DNA of 64,000 nucleotides from CAG-411 sp963643465 (GCA_963643465.1 CAVIJT010000010.1:62001-126000); one strand, 5' to 3'. Positions 35,511 through 44,161 are shown, numbered from the stretch's first letter. Notes: a model not told the origin generated them from the sequence alone. Program-made: numbers and translations.

Positions 35511-35859
35511 CAAAAGCATCCTCTATCAATCTATACTGTTGTCCTAACATAACAACTGCATCAAACCTACAAGGGGTATTCTCCCCATATCCATGACAAA
35601 ACATATAATGTTGTGCTGCCCTAGTAATATGACACCGTTTTTTATAGTCAATTGCCTCTTCTGGCAATCCGTTATATTGATTGCTTCGATATTTTACTTC
35701 TACAAATACAAGATATTCGCCTTTTCTAGCAATAATATCAATTTCTCCACCTTTCGTAAAATAATTGTATTGGAGAATCCAATACCCTCTTTCCTCTAAA
35801 AACTTTCCTGCTAAAAGTTCTTTCTCACTTCCTACTTTTCGCTTGTTCTGCCTATGCAC
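35500..35859 (-). CDS. yraN: YraN/UPF0102 family nuclease-like protein
   Basis: 119 residues with the restriction-endonuclease-like core GGEIDIIARKGEYLVFVEVKYR, where the Asp and Glu-x-Lys residues form the PD-(D/E)xK-type site. Starts at a GTG (VHRQNKRKVGSEKE) with GGGGGGAG just upstream. The family is common beside rnhB and rbgA in Firmicutes; its cellular substrate is not settled. It sits between the FlhB-tail homologue and pgeF. Confidence 0.9.
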   Translation of the reverse strand: MHRQNKRKVGSEKELLAGKFLEERGYWILQYNYFTKGGEIDIIARKGEYLVFVEVKYRSNQYNGLPEEAIDYKKRCHITRAAQHYMFCHGYGENTPCRFDAVVMLGQQYRLIEDAFDAV

Positions 35860-35871
35860 AAACTCCCCCCG

Positions 35872-36156
35872 TTACTTCTTCATCTTCTCCCTAATTTTCT
35901 CCATATCGCCTACAAATACCAAAATTTCAGCCACAACCTCATATAATTCTTTTGGAATGTAAGCACCAATGTCTATATTTGATAAGGCATCTGCCACTTT
36001 TTCATCTTGATGGATGGGAACGTTGGCCTCTTGTGCCTTTTCTAAAATCTTCTCTGCAACATAACCGCGCCCACTGGCTACTACTTTTGGCGCCTCATCA
36101 CCAGACTGATAGGACAAGGCAATCGCTTCCAATCTTTTTTTCTGTTCTTCCGTCAT
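35872..36156 (-). CDS. ylqH: FlhB C-terminal-domain homologue (YlqH-like)
   Basis: 94 residues resembling only the cytoplasmic C-terminal part of the flagellar export switch FlhB (EscU/YscU/HrcU): PKVVASGRGYVAEKI, NVPIHQDEKVADAL, IGAYIPKELYEVVAEIL. There are no membrane helices and the autocleavage NPTH motif is absent, so it starts after the cleavage point. It is widespread in Firmicutes in this rnhB-yraN context and does not need flagella to be present. Start ATG with GGAG 7 bases upstream. Confidence 0.88.
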   Translation of the reverse strand: MTEEQKKRLEAIALSYQSGDEAPKVVASGRGYVAEKILEKAQEANVPIHQDEKVADALSNIDIGAYIPKELYEVVAEILVFVGDMEKIREKMKK

Positions 36157-36204
36157 GCTAACACTCCATTCTTCCCCGTTGCAACTTTGTCAATTCCACC
36201 AAAT

Positions 36205-36966
36205 TTACTTCAAAAAGTTTCCAATAAAGCTATTTCGATGAATGGCACAAGGTCCTATTTGTCGCAAAGCCTCTGTATGTTCTTTGGAACCATATCCCTT
36301 ATTACTCGCAAAATGATATTCTGGATACACCTTATCATATTCCACCATCATTCGATCCCTTGTTACTTTTGCCACAATGCTTGCCGCAGCAATGGAAACA
36401 CTTCTGGCATCCCCTTTGATAATTCCTACTTGTTTGATATCTACACCAGGAATGGTTACTGCATCATTCAATAACAAGTCCGGTTTCACCTGCAATTTGC
36501 CAATAGCAACCCGCATAGCCTCATAAGTAGCCTGCAAAATATTAATCTCGTCAATCACCGAAGGAGGCACTACACCAATTCCCACTGCCACAGCTTTCTC
36601 CATAATCACATCATACAATTCTTCTCGCTTTGCTGCTGACAATTGCTTAGAATCATTTAAATACAGAATATTTTCATCTTTAGGCAAAATTACTGCACTT
36701 GCAACAACCGGACCTGCAAGAGGTCCTCTCCCCACTTCGTCAATACCACAAATATAGGAATACTCTTTATATTTGTACTCAAATTCCTTCATCTGTTCTG
36801 TTCGTATCAGTTCCTGCTCGTACTTTTCTTGAAGTTTTCGATATTTCTCCAATATCTTTTGCACACCTTGACGCTGGTCTGTACTGTATTGTTCTCTAAG
36901 AAGAATTCTTTCCTCACTGGTTGCCTCTTCTAATTTTTTCTTAATTGCCGCTATTGTCTCAGCCAT
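36205..36966 (-). CDS. rnhB: Ribonuclease HII
   Basis: 253 residues. It removes RNA from RNA-DNA hybrids and misincorporated ribonucleotides. The catalytic acid motif GIDEVGRGPLAGP is clear, with LNDSKQLSAAKREELY, INILQATYEAM, and GDARSVSIAAASIVAKVTRD later; a coiled N-terminal extension of about 80 residues (AETIAAIKKKLEEATSEERI) precedes the core, as in many clostridial RNases HII. The ATG at 36966 has GGAGGTACT just upstream and lies 10 bases after the signal peptidase stop. Confidence 0.96.
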   Translation of the reverse strand: MAETIAAIKKKLEEATSEERILLREQYSTDQRQGVQKILEKYRKLQEKYEQELIRTEQMKEFEYKYKEYSYICGIDEVGRGPLAGPVVASAVILPKDENILYLNDSKQLSAAKREELYDVIMEKAVAVGIGVVPPSVIDEINILQATYEAMRVAIGKLQVKPDLLLNDAVTIPGVDIKQVGIIKGDARSVSIAAASIVAKVTRDRMMVEYDKVYPEYHFASNKGYGSKEHTEALRQIGPCAIHRNSFIGNFLK

Positions 36967-36976
36967 AGTACCTCCA

Positions 36977-38053
36977 TTACTCCAATGCTCCCATTGTATC
37001 AAATGGATACAATCGGAAACACGCTTTTCCAATAATACTGTCTTTCTTAACAAGTCCCACTTCCGGTGAACGACTGTCTTCACTATTGTTTCGGTTATCT
37101 CCTAAGACAAAATACTCATCAGCCCCAAGTGTAACTTCTTCCAAATTGTCATCTGGTCCATGCATCTCTTCTAAACCATACTGTTCATCAAGTACAGAAC
37201 CATCAATGTAAATAATACCATTGACAATTTTCACAGTCTCACCCGGCAAACCAATAATTCGTTTAATATAATAGCTTTCATCATCAAAAGCAAATACAAT
37301 AATATCATATCGTTCCGGCTCATGAAGTGCATAACCAATTTTATTCACCGCAAGCACATCTTCATTATGAAGAGTAGCCTCCATAGAAGTACCATCCACA
37401 ATCGTATGTGTTCCGATAAAATGATTAAATGCTGCGGACAAACCATAGGCAATCGCAACGCAAATCACCAATTCTGTAAAACGCTGCAACAAAATTCTTC
37501 CAAAGCTAAGCTCCTCTTCATCCTCTTCCTCGTTCTCATCTTGTTGCACCTGCATAGATTTCGCCTTATTTCTGGCAACTTTTTCTTTGCGCTTTTGTTC
37601 TGCTTTTTGCTGTTTTTTGTATTGCTTATCCGCAATTTGTTCTATTTCAGCTTTTATTTGTTTTCTATCTTCTTCCTGTTTCAGATAATTGTCTCTCTCC
37701 GACAAAACTTGCTCTGATAACTCTGTGGCTGCTACCATTTTCCTTGCATTGGCAGTTTCTTTTTTATCTGTTTCTATTTTTTCCACGTGTAATTGCGCAG
37801 CCACTTCCTGCACAGATTGCTGTCCTCTCTGCTTACGAAGCGTATTGCCATATTCAATTGCCTCCTGTAGCCGCGCAAGAAATTCCTCGTCATACTTTTC
37901 TTTGTGTGTATTTTCCTTCACTTCATCAGCCGCAGGTAAAAAAGTATCCAAGTCAAAAACATTCTTAGGATTATCAAATACCCCTGTTTGGTAAAAGGTC
38001 TTTGCTTCCTTACAAACTCGCAAACTATCTGCAATTTTTTTCTCATCATACAT
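36977..38053 (-). CDS. lepB: Signal peptidase I with long cytoplasmic coiled-coil extension
   Basis: 358 residues, against about 180-200 in the usual Gram-positive enzyme. Residues 1-190 are hydrophilic and charged, with a helical Glu/Lys/Gln-rich run (about 115-170) and an acidic patch near 171-181, so a cytoplasmic coiled-coil arm is predicted. A single membrane helix (about 192-213) leads to the catalytic part with Ser223 in GTSMEATLH and Lys264 in YYIKRIIGLPGE, and the later boxes EYFVLGDNRNNSEDSR and IIGKACFRLYP. The ATG at 38053 follows AGGGGGTGTTGCT. It lies between rbgA and rnhB, with a second lepB upstream of rbgA. Confidence 0.93.
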   Translation of the reverse strand: MYDEKKIADSLRVCKEAKTFYQTGVFDNPKNVFDLDTFLPAADEVKENTHKEKYDEEFLARLQEAIEYGNTLRKQRGQQSVQEVAAQLHVEKIETDKKETANARKMVAATELSEQVLSERDNYLKQEEDRKQIKAEIEQIADKQYKKQQKAEQKRKEKVARNKAKSMQVQQDENEEEDEEELSFGRILLQRFTELVICVAIAYGLSAAFNHFIGTHTIVDGTSMEATLHNEDVLAVNKIGYALHEPERYDIIVFAFDDESYYIKRIIGLPGETVKIVNGIIYIDGSVLDEQYGLEEMHGPDDNLEEVTLGADEYFVLGDNRNNSEDSRSPEVGLVKKDSIIGKACFRLYPFDTMGALE

Positions 38054-38136
38054 ATAGCAACACCCCCTCTTTTGTAACTGAACACATCCGTCCATCAAAA
38101 CCTGCACACATACCCTCGCAGGCTACTCTCCCCTAA

Positions 38137-38979
38137 CTACTGCACACGCTCTAGTGTAATATTTCCAAGTTTTCCACTTCTAAAATCTTCTAATAAAATC
38201 CCTGCTGCTTTGTCTAAATCAAGAACATCTCCCGCCTTTTTACAAGAACGCACAGTAGCTATGTGTTCCAAAATCGCCACTGCATCCTGCTCTATATCTG
38301 CCTCATATCTCTCTTTTAAAACATTTGGATATTCATTCTGTAAAAAACGAATCAATTCAATTGCCAAATCACTGGTATTTAAAATCTCATCCTTTATGGA
38401 ACCAATAAACGCCAATCTAAGTCCCACTATCTGATCATCAAACTTAGGCCATAAAATCCCCGGCGTATCTAACAGTTCCACATTCTTATTGAGCTTAATC
38501 CATTGTTTTCCCTTAGTAACACCAGGTTTATTTCCAGTCTTTGTACATGCTTTTCCTGCAAAACTGTTAATAAATGTGGATTTTCCCACATTGGGAATTC
38601 CAACAATCATGGCACGAATAGGACGGTTAATAATTCCTCTCTTGCGATTGCGCTCAATTTTCTCTTTACATGCTTCCATTACAATATTTTGAACTGCCTT
38701 CACTCCATTGCCATTTTTAGAATTTACCATAGCAACAAAGTATCCCTTATCCTCAAAATAGGCTTTCCATTCTTCTGTACGCTCTCTATGTGCTAAATCA
38801 TTCTTATTAAGAAGAATAACTCTTGATTTATTCTGTGCCAACTGATCTATATCTGGATTCTTACTACTCAAAGGAATTCTTGCATCTACCAACTCAATCA
38901 CTACGTCAATGAGTTTTATATTCTCCTGCATCATTCTCTTTGCTTTTGTCATATGTCCAGGGTACCATTGAAAATGCAT
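38137..38979 (-). CDS. rbgA: Ribosome biogenesis GTPase RbgA (YlqF)
   Basis: 280 residues with circularly permuted G motifs: G4 LLNKNDLA comes first, then G1 GIPNVGKSTFIN, G2 region GVTKGKQ and G3 LLDTPGILWP. N-terminal MHFQWYPGHMTKAKRMM is typical of RbgA. It promotes late assembly of the 50S subunit. The C-terminal helical domain (about 200-280) binds rRNA in relatives. Start ATG is 4 bases after the upstream lepB stop, so the two are coupled. Confidence 0.96.
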   Translation of the reverse strand: MHFQWYPGHMTKAKRMMQENIKLIDVVIELVDARIPLSSKNPDIDQLAQNKSRVILLNKNDLAHRERTEEWKAYFEDKGYFVAMVNSKNGNGVKAVQNIVMEACKEKIERNRKRGIINRPIRAMIVGIPNVGKSTFINSFAGKACTKTGNKPGVTKGKQWIKLNKNVELLDTPGILWPKFDDQIVGLRLAFIGSIKDEILNTSDLAIELIRFLQNEYPNVLKERYEADIEQDAVAILEHIATVRSCKKAGDVLDLDKAAGILLEDFRSGKLGNITLERVQ

Positions 38980-38983
38980 CTCT

Positions 38984-39586
38984 CTACGACCTTTCTTTTT
39001 CTTCTGCGTCCGTAAATTTAAACCAACTTACAAATCCAAAAGACGGTTTTATTCTAATCCACGCTTTTCCTACAATTTTACTCTTTGTTACCATTCCTAC
39101 ACTGGAATAACGGCTGTCTTCACTCTGGTTTCGATTGTCACCAAGAACAAAATACTCCCCCTTCTCCAGTGTCACTTCCTCTTCCGCAATACCACCCGAA
39201 ACCATAGGTTCTACATCATTGATTTCTTCGTACTCTTCACCATCTATATAAATCTTTCCATCCTTAATTTGAATGGTCTCACCCGGAAGTCCTATTACTC
39301 GTTTTACACTATTATAACTGTGTTCCTTTCCATCTTCTCTAAATACAACAATATCATTTCTCTTAGGAGAAAATACACTATATGCAATTTTACTAACAAT
39401 AATCTGATCTCCATCCTTTAAAATGGGATCCATGGAATTACCAGAAACCGTTGTTTTTTCAAATCCAAAAGTGATTAGTAAAAAGCCAAGTAAAATCGCC
39501 ACAATTACTTCAATCAATAAAATCGGCCATTCACGCAATATGCTGCTAAAAACACTTTCTTTTTCTTCTCTATATCCAAAATCCAT
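38984..39586 (-). CDS. lepB: Signal peptidase I
   Basis: 200 residues, the normal length for the Gram-positive enzyme. One membrane helix (about 20-41, WPILLIEVIVAILLGFLLITF) precedes Ser51 in SGNSMDPILKDGD, Lys95 in SVKRVIGLPGE and the box EYFVLGDNRNQSEDSR. It cleaves Sec-dependent signal peptides on the outer face of the membrane. The ATG at 39586 has GGGAG 8 bases upstream; the earlier ATG at 39601 lacks a ribosome-binding site. It has its own promoter at 39642-39670, after the rplS terminator, and is first in the lepB-rbgA-lepB-rnhB-ylqH-yraN-pgeF run. Confidence 0.95.
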   Translation of the reverse strand: MDFGYREEKESVFSSILREWPILLIEVIVAILLGFLLITFGFEKTTVSGNSMDPILKDGDQIIVSKIAYSVFSPKRNDIVVFREDGKEHSYNSVKRVIGLPGETIQIKDGKIYIDGEEYEEINDVEPMVSGGIAEEEVTLEKGEYFVLGDNRNQSEDSRYSSVGMVTKSKIVGKAWIRIKPSFGFVSWFKFTDAEEKERS

Positions 39587-39641
39587 CTTTTTGACTCCCA
39601 TATTTTACTTAATACATATAAATAAACATCTACTCCATTTT

Positions 39642-39670
39642 ATTTTACTCTATGCCCTTTCATTTGTAAA
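39642..39670 (-). promoter_or_regulatory. Promoter of the lepB-rbgA operon
   Basis: TTTACA (39665-39670) and TAAAAT (39642-39647) on the minus strand, spacer 17, between the rplS terminator and lepB. Confidence 0.65.
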
Positions 39671-39688
39671 GAATGAAGTGTCTATAGA

Positions 39689-39722
39689 AAAACCCCTTTT
39701 ATCAAATGATAAAAGGGGTTTT
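39689..39722 (-). terminator. Intrinsic terminator of the ylxM-rplS operon
   Basis: Sixteen-base stem AAAACCCCTTTTATCA (39689-39704)/TGATAAAAGGGGTTTT (39707-39722). On the minus strand the GGGG arm is followed by TTTTTC. It stands 80 bases past the rplS stop. Confidence 0.85.
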
Positions 39723-39801
39723 CTATTATGATTCTTCCGGGCTCCAAAGTCACAATTAGATGCAATCACCTAACTTGTGGCTCCTTGCCCCTTGTATCAC
39801 A

Positions 39802-40149
39802 TTATTTTACTAATTCTTTTACCTTAGCAGCCTTACCAACTCTGTCACGTAAGTAGAACAACTTAGCTCTTCTTACTTTACCACGTCTAACAACTTCAAT
39901 CTTCTCTACGATTGGAGAATGTACTGGCCAAGTCTTCTCTACGCCAACACCGTTTGAATTCTTTCTAACTGTGAAAGTTTCTTTAATTCCACCGTTCTGT
40001 CTCTTAAGAACAGTTCCTTCGAAAACCTGAATTCTCTCACGGTTTCCCTCTTTTACTTTAGCGTATACCTTTACAGTATCTCCTACGTTAAACTGTGTTA
40101 CTTCGCTCTTTAACTGTGCATCTTCGATGCTCTTAATAATATCGTTCAT
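39802..40149 (-). CDS. rplS: 50S ribosomal protein L19
   Basis: 115 residues, full length. Signatures include FNVGDTVKVYAKVKEGNRER, FEGTVLKRQNGGIKETFTVR, GVGVEKTWPVHSPIVEKIEV and RRGKVRRAKLFYLRDRVGKAA. It lies at the bridge between subunits. Last gene of the SRP/tRNA-modification operon; start ATG follows AAAGGAGGTTCACACA, and the gene starts 84 bases after the trmD stop. Confidence 0.98.
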   Translation of the reverse strand: MNDIIKSIEDAQLKSEVTQFNVGDTVKVYAKVKEGNRERIQVFEGTVLKRQNGGIKETFTVRKNSNGVGVEKTWPVHSPIVEKIEVVRRGKVRRAKLFYLRDRVGKAAKVKELVK

Positions 40150-40233
40150 TGTGTGAACCTCCTTTAATATTGAGATGTTCTTGCTACAATTTTATAACAG
40201 CGGACCATCTTTTATAATCACAACATTTTTATT

Positions 40234-40992
40234 CTAGCACAAATCATCCTTGAATACAACATTTTTTTTCATAATTTTCCTATCTTGCTTTGTAAACTCC
40301 ACTTTTTCAAACAAATCCGGTCGAAGTTGCTTGGTTCTTATCAAAGATTGCTCTCTTCGCCAAGCCTCAATATTGGCATGATGCCCAGACAAAAGTACCT
40401 CTGGAACTTTCTTTCCCCGCCACTCCACTGGTCGTGTATATTGAGGATATTCCAACAAAGAATCCGTAAATGTATCCGTAACAGCAGAAACATCATTATG
40501 TAACACCCCAGGAACCAAACGAGAAATTGCATCCATCATAACAACAGCCGCCAATTCGCCGCCAGTAAGCACATAGTCTCCTATTGATACATTTTCATCT
40601 ACGATTTCCTCCAGCACTCGCTCATCAATTCCTTCATAATGTCCACACAGAAAAATCAAATCTTCCTCTTTCGAAAGTCGCTCTGCCATCTTTTGCGAAA
40701 AAGTCTCACCTTGTGGTGTCATAAACAATACTTTTGGTTTTTTTCTTCCTTTTTCCTCTATCGATTTTGCCACCTGCTCATAAGAGAGATAGACTGGCTC
40801 TGCCTCCATTACCATACCGGCACCACCACCATAAGGATAATCATCTACTTTATGAAATTTATTTTGCGAAAAATCTCGGATATTTGTCACCTCTAAATGC
40901 AACAATTCCTTTTGCTGAGCGCGTCCTGTAATACTATAGCTCATAGCCTGCTCAATCATCTCAGGGAACAACGTCAATACATGATAATGCAT
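40234..40992 (-). CDS. trmD: tRNA (guanine37-N1)-methyltransferase
   Basis: 252 residues. SPOUT-family trefoil-knot enzyme: LTLFPEMIEQAMSYSITGRA at the N-terminus, the AdoMet knot around DYVLTGGELAAVVMMDA, and the C-terminal LSGHHANIEAWRREQSLIRT. It methylates G37 in tRNAs reading CNN codons to hold the frame. The ATG at 40992 has GGAGGATAAA directly upstream, making the product 252 rather than 256 residues. It follows rimM by 46 bases. Confidence 0.97.
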   Translation of the reverse strand: MHYHVLTLFPEMIEQAMSYSITGRAQQKELLHLEVTNIRDFSQNKFHKVDDYPYGGGAGMVMEAEPVYLSYEQVAKSIEEKGRKKPKVLFMTPQGETFSQKMAERLSKEEDLIFLCGHYEGIDERVLEEIVDENVSIGDYVLTGGELAAVVMMDAISRLVPGVLHNDVSAVTDTFTDSLLEYPQYTRPVEWRGKKVPEVLLSGHHANIEAWRREQSLIRTKQLRPDLFEKVEFTKQDRKIMKKNVVFKDDLC

Positions 40993-41038
40993 TTTATCCT
41001 CCATCCTGTCTACTTTATGCTACTATCCAATAACTGAT

Positions 41039-41548
41039 CTAGTCCATAATTCCTGGCATCAATTTCACTGTTACGACTTTTTCTTCTATATTTACATCAA
41101 GGACACAATCATCAATAACAGGTAATAATACTTCTTTTCCTTCATTTGTTTTTACTACATAAACATCATTTGCTCCAGTTTGAAGCACCTCTTTTAAAGT
41201 ACCAACTTCCTGTCCTTCTTCCGTTACTACTGCTGCATTTATAATATCACAAATGAAATATTCATTTTCCTGCAATGGAACTGCCTGCTTTCGTTCAATC
41301 AGCAAATCTTTTCCTTTGTATTTCTCAATATCATTGATATTATCAATTCCCTTAAATTTCATTATAACCATATTTTTAAAGAACCGAACACTGGACACTT
41401 CCAACTTCATAAGTTCTGTCCCTTTGTCTAAATAGAGTGTTTTTAATTTCTTAAATCGATTCACATCATCGGTTGTTGGAAACACTTTAATCTCTCCACG
41501 AACTCCATGTGTATTTGCAAAAACACCTACACGTAACATATCTTCCAT
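41039..41548 (-). CDS. rimM: 16S rRNA processing protein RimM
   Basis: 169 residues. N-terminal beta-barrel with LRVGVFANTHGVRGEIKVFP and TDDVNRFKKLKTLYL, and a C-terminal PRC-barrel with EYFICDIINAAVVTEEGQEVG and ANDVYVVKTNEGKEVLLPVID. It helps mature the 30S head and binds S19. The ATG at 41548 is 10 bases from GGAGG; the ATG three codons later is the alternative. Gene order khpA-rimM-trmD is normal for Firmicutes. Confidence 0.95.
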   Translation of the reverse strand: MEDMLRVGVFANTHGVRGEIKVFPTTDDVNRFKKLKTLYLDKGTELMKLEVSSVRFFKNMVIMKFKGIDNINDIEKYKGKDLLIERKQAVPLQENEYFICDIINAAVVTEEGQEVGTLKEVLQTGANDVYVVKTNEGKEVLLPVIDDCVLDVNIEEKVVTVKLMPGIMD

Positions 41549-41615
41549 ATATGTTGTACCTCCATGCTACTGGTGTAAATGAAAAAGGACGGCACTGCCA
41601 TCCCTCTCTTGTATT

Positions 41616-41846
41616 TTACTGTTGAATTTCAACAATTACTTTCTTATCTTCCTTGGAAGCTGCTGCTTTTGCAACTGTACGAATTGCCTTTGCAATACGT
41701 CCCTGCTTACCAATTACTTTTCCCATATCATCTTCCGCTACACTTAAGCTGATTACTAATCCCTTCTCACTCTCAGTCTCCTCCACAACAACAGCAGAAG
41801 GATCATCCACTAACGACTGGGCAATCACTCTTACTAATTCTTTCAT
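41616..41846 (-). CDS. khpA: KH-domain RNA-binding protein KhpA (YlqC)
   Basis: 76 residues, a single KH domain with the RNA-binding GKVIGKQGRIAKAIRT loop (GxxG). KhpA/YlqC proteins bind RNA broadly and, in streptococci, work with KhpB in cell-elongation control. Start ATG follows GGAGGTGAGAGGGGA. Between it and rpsP is an unusually long intergenic stretch of 195 bases with three hairpins. Confidence 0.93.
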   Translation of the reverse strand: MKELVRVIAQSLVDDPSAVVVEETESEKGLVISLSVAEDDMGKVIGKQGRIAKAIRTVAKAAASKEDKKVIVEIQQ

Positions 41847-41885
41847 TCCCCTCTCACCTCCGGTTTATCATCTGTATATAATCAA

Positions 41886-42026
41886 AGCGGATATTCGCAT
41901 CCCATAAGGTACGCCATCCGCTATCACTGCTTACTCATAATCTCATCACACGGAACTTTACAATTCCGTTCTAGGCCATATACAAGCAAAGTACCTGTAA
42001 CAGGTATAAACCAGTCGGTACTTTGC
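41886..42026 (-). other. Three-hairpin structured region between rpsP and khpA
   Basis: In transcription order: GCAAAGTACC (41986-41995)/GGTACTTTGC (42017-42026), which competes with a small hairpin CCTG/CAGG (41994-42004); ACGGAA (41950-41955)/TTCCGT (41964-41969); and AGCGGAT (41886-41892)/ATCCGCT (41916-41922). None has a T-tract. The first stem could be an attenuator or an mRNA-stability element that separates ribosomal protein output from the rest of the operon. Confidence 0.4.
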
Positions 42027-42041
42027 CTATGACTATCATAA

Positions 42042-42281
42042 TTACATGATTCCAGCGATTTTTAACAACTTACCTACTGTATCAGTTGGTTTAGCTCCGT
42101 TAGCAAGCCACTTCTTAGCAGCTTCCTCGTTTACGTTAAATACGCTTGGATCCTGATTTGGATCATAAGTACCGATTTCTTCGATAAATCTACCATCTCT
42201 AGGTGATCTTTCATCAGCAACTACGATTCTATAAAAAGGAGCCTTTTTCTGTCCCATTCTCTTTAATCTAATCTTTACCAT
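42042..42281 (-). CDS. rpsP: 30S ribosomal protein S16
   Basis: 79 residues. VKIRLKRMGQKKAPFYRIVV, ERSPRDGRFIEEIGTYDP and AKKWLANGAKPTDTVGKLL are diagnostic. The ATG at 42281 has AAGGAGGTGAAATCAAAG before it; the GTG four codons upstream overlaps that ribosome-binding site and is rejected. It follows ffh by 65 bases. Confidence 0.98.
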   Translation of the reverse strand: MVKIRLKRMGQKKAPFYRIVVADERSPRDGRFIEEIGTYDPNQDPSVFNVNEEAAKKWLANGAKPTDTVGKLLKIAGIM

Positions 42282-42346
42282 CTTTGATTTCACCTCCTTA
42301 AAGTGTTCCTATATATAGAAATGCAAAAGCATTACTACGCAATCTT

Positions 42347-43684
42347 TTAAAGCCCAAATGGCATTTTGAATTTGCCGCGCTTTTTACCTGACATCATTCC
42401 AGACATTTGCTTCATCATCTTTCGTGCCTGATCAAACTGTTTTACCACACGATTTACTTCTGCAATATCTACGCCTGCGCCCTTGGCAATTCTCTTTTTT
42501 CTGGACGGATTCAGAATATCCGGATTGGTTCGCTCTTCCATAGTCATAGAGTAAATAATAGCTTCTACCCCTTTTGTTGCATCATCTGGAATATCCAAAT
42601 CTTTTGGAAGTCCCATTCCTGGCAACATACTAAGTATGCTGGTCAATCCACCCATTTTCTTCATCTGGTTCATCTGTTCCAAAAAATCATTGAAATCAAA
42701 TTCTGCTTTTCGAATCTTTTTCTCTAATTCCTTGGCCTTTTCTTCGTCAATCTCGGCTTGTGCCTTATCAATCAACGTAAGAATATCTCCCATTCCTAAA
42801 ATTCTGGAAGCCATACGATCTGGATAAAACTGCTCCAAATCATCCAACTTCTCACCAGTACCAATATATAAAATTGGCTTTCCTGTTACCGCGCGAATGG
42901 ATAACGCTGCTCCACCTCTGGTGTCACCATCTAACTTGGTAAGAATAACACCATCAATGTCTATTCTATCATTAAAGGTCTGCGCAACATTAACTGCATC
43001 CTGACCTGTCATGGCATCTACCACTAACATGCTATGATCTACTGCAATATTCTCTCGAATTTCTACAAGCTCCGCCATCATGTCTTCATCAACATGCAAA
43101 CGACCTGCCGTATCAATAATAACTATGTTATTACCATTCTTCTGCGCATGCTCCATAGCTGCCTTTGCAATATTTACAGGCTTATGACCATCTCCCATAG
43201 TGAACACAGGAACTCCCTGTTTCTCACCGTTAATCTGCAACTGTTGTATCGCAGCCGGACGATAAATATCACAAGCAACCAGCAAAGGTTTTCTTCCTTT
43301 TTTCTTAAACAAACCTGCTAACTTAGCAGTTGCCGTAGTCTTACCAGCACCCTGTAGACCACACATCAAAATAACGGTAATCTCATTAGCTGGTTTTAAA
43401 GTAATCTCTGTAGTCTCACTACCCATGAGATTTACCATTTCTTCATTTACAATTTTAATTACCATCTGTCCCGGTGTTAAACTGTTAAGTACATCTTGAC
43501 CGATGGCACGCTCTTGCACCGCTTTTATAAAGTCTTTAACAACTTTAAAATTAACATCAGCCTCCAGCAACGCAAGTTTTACTTCACGAAGTGCTGCCTT
43601 AACATCAGCTTCTGTCAATCTACCTTTACCACGAAGGTTTTTAAAAACATTTTGCAGTTTTTCTGTCAAACTATCAAAAGCCAC
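42347..43684 (-). CDS. ffh: Signal recognition particle protein Ffh
   Basis: 445 residues. N domain helices are followed by the GTPase with P-loop CGLQGAGKTTATAKLAG, ACDIYRPAAIQQL, IIDTAGRLHVDEDMM and LTKLDGDTRGGAALSI, and the Met-rich M domain (LPGMGLPKDLD; MMKQMSGMMSGKKRGKFKM) that binds SRP RNA and signal sequences. Starts at GTG (VAFDSLTEKLQNVFKNL) with AGGAGTGAGCAGAA upstream. Follows ylxM by 18 bases, the order found across Firmicutes. Confidence 0.98.
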   Translation of the reverse strand: MAFDSLTEKLQNVFKNLRGKGRLTEADVKAALREVKLALLEADVNFKVVKDFIKAVQERAIGQDVLNSLTPGQMVIKIVNEEMVNLMGSETTEITLKPANEITVILMCGLQGAGKTTATAKLAGLFKKKGRKPLLVACDIYRPAAIQQLQINGEKQGVPVFTMGDGHKPVNIAKAAMEHAQKNGNNIVIIDTAGRLHVDEDMMAELVEIRENIAVDHSMLVVDAMTGQDAVNVAQTFNDRIDIDGVILTKLDGDTRGGAALSIRAVTGKPILYIGTGEKLDDLEQFYPDRMASRILGMGDILTLIDKAQAEIDEEKAKELEKKIRKAEFDFNDFLEQMNQMKKMGGLTSILSMLPGMGLPKDLDIPDDATKGVEAIIYSMTMEERTNPDILNPSRKKRIAKGAGVDIAEVNRVVKQFDQARKMMKQMSGMMSGKKRGKFKMPFGL

Positions 43685-43702
43685 TTCTGCTCACTCCTAT
43701 CG

Positions 43703-44083
43703 TTAAAGCATATCTAAAATCTCATTGGACAAACATTCAATCTTTGTTATATCGTCCATATTCTTCGTTTCTCGTACTTCCATCGCTATGGCATGAATCT
43801 CATTGACTCGTTCCTTTGTTTTTCGAAATTTATCAATCAAATGCAACGTATCTTCATAATGTTCTAATTCCTTACTGCATCTTTTTACAATATCATGTAC
43901 ACCTTGACGTGACATCCCCTGCACCGAAGCAATCTCACTGAGGGAATAATCATTAAGCACATAATCTTCAAAAATATTCCGCTTATGCTCTTTCAAAAGA
44001 GCTCCGTAAAAATCAAACAGCAAAGACATCTCCACTATATGAGACAACGTATCGCTATTTTTTTGTTCTTTTTCCTTATTCAC
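43703..44083 (-). CDS. ylxM: YlxM family DNA-binding regulator of the SRP operon
   Basis: 126 residues, helix-turn-helix resembling sigma-70 region 4 (FYGALLKEHKRNIFEDYVLN, DYSLSEIASVQGMSRQGVHD). Members always sit before ffh and may link SRP synthesis to need. The GTG at 44083 (VNKEKEQKNSDTL) is preferred because AGGTGG lies 8 bases upstream; the GTGs at 44092 and 44095 overlap that site. First gene after the operon promoter at 44162-44190. Confidence 0.88.
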   Translation of the reverse strand: MNKEKEQKNSDTLSHIVEMSLLFDFYGALLKEHKRNIFEDYVLNDYSLSEIASVQGMSRQGVHDIVKRCSKELEHYEDTLHLIDKFRKTKERVNEIHAIAMEVRETKNMDDITKIECLSNEILDML

Positions 44084-44161
44084 GAAAAACACCACCTGTA
44101 AAGTATATTCAAATCTGCATCTCTACAGCTTCGAGTAATATAACTTTTCTTTACAGATGGT

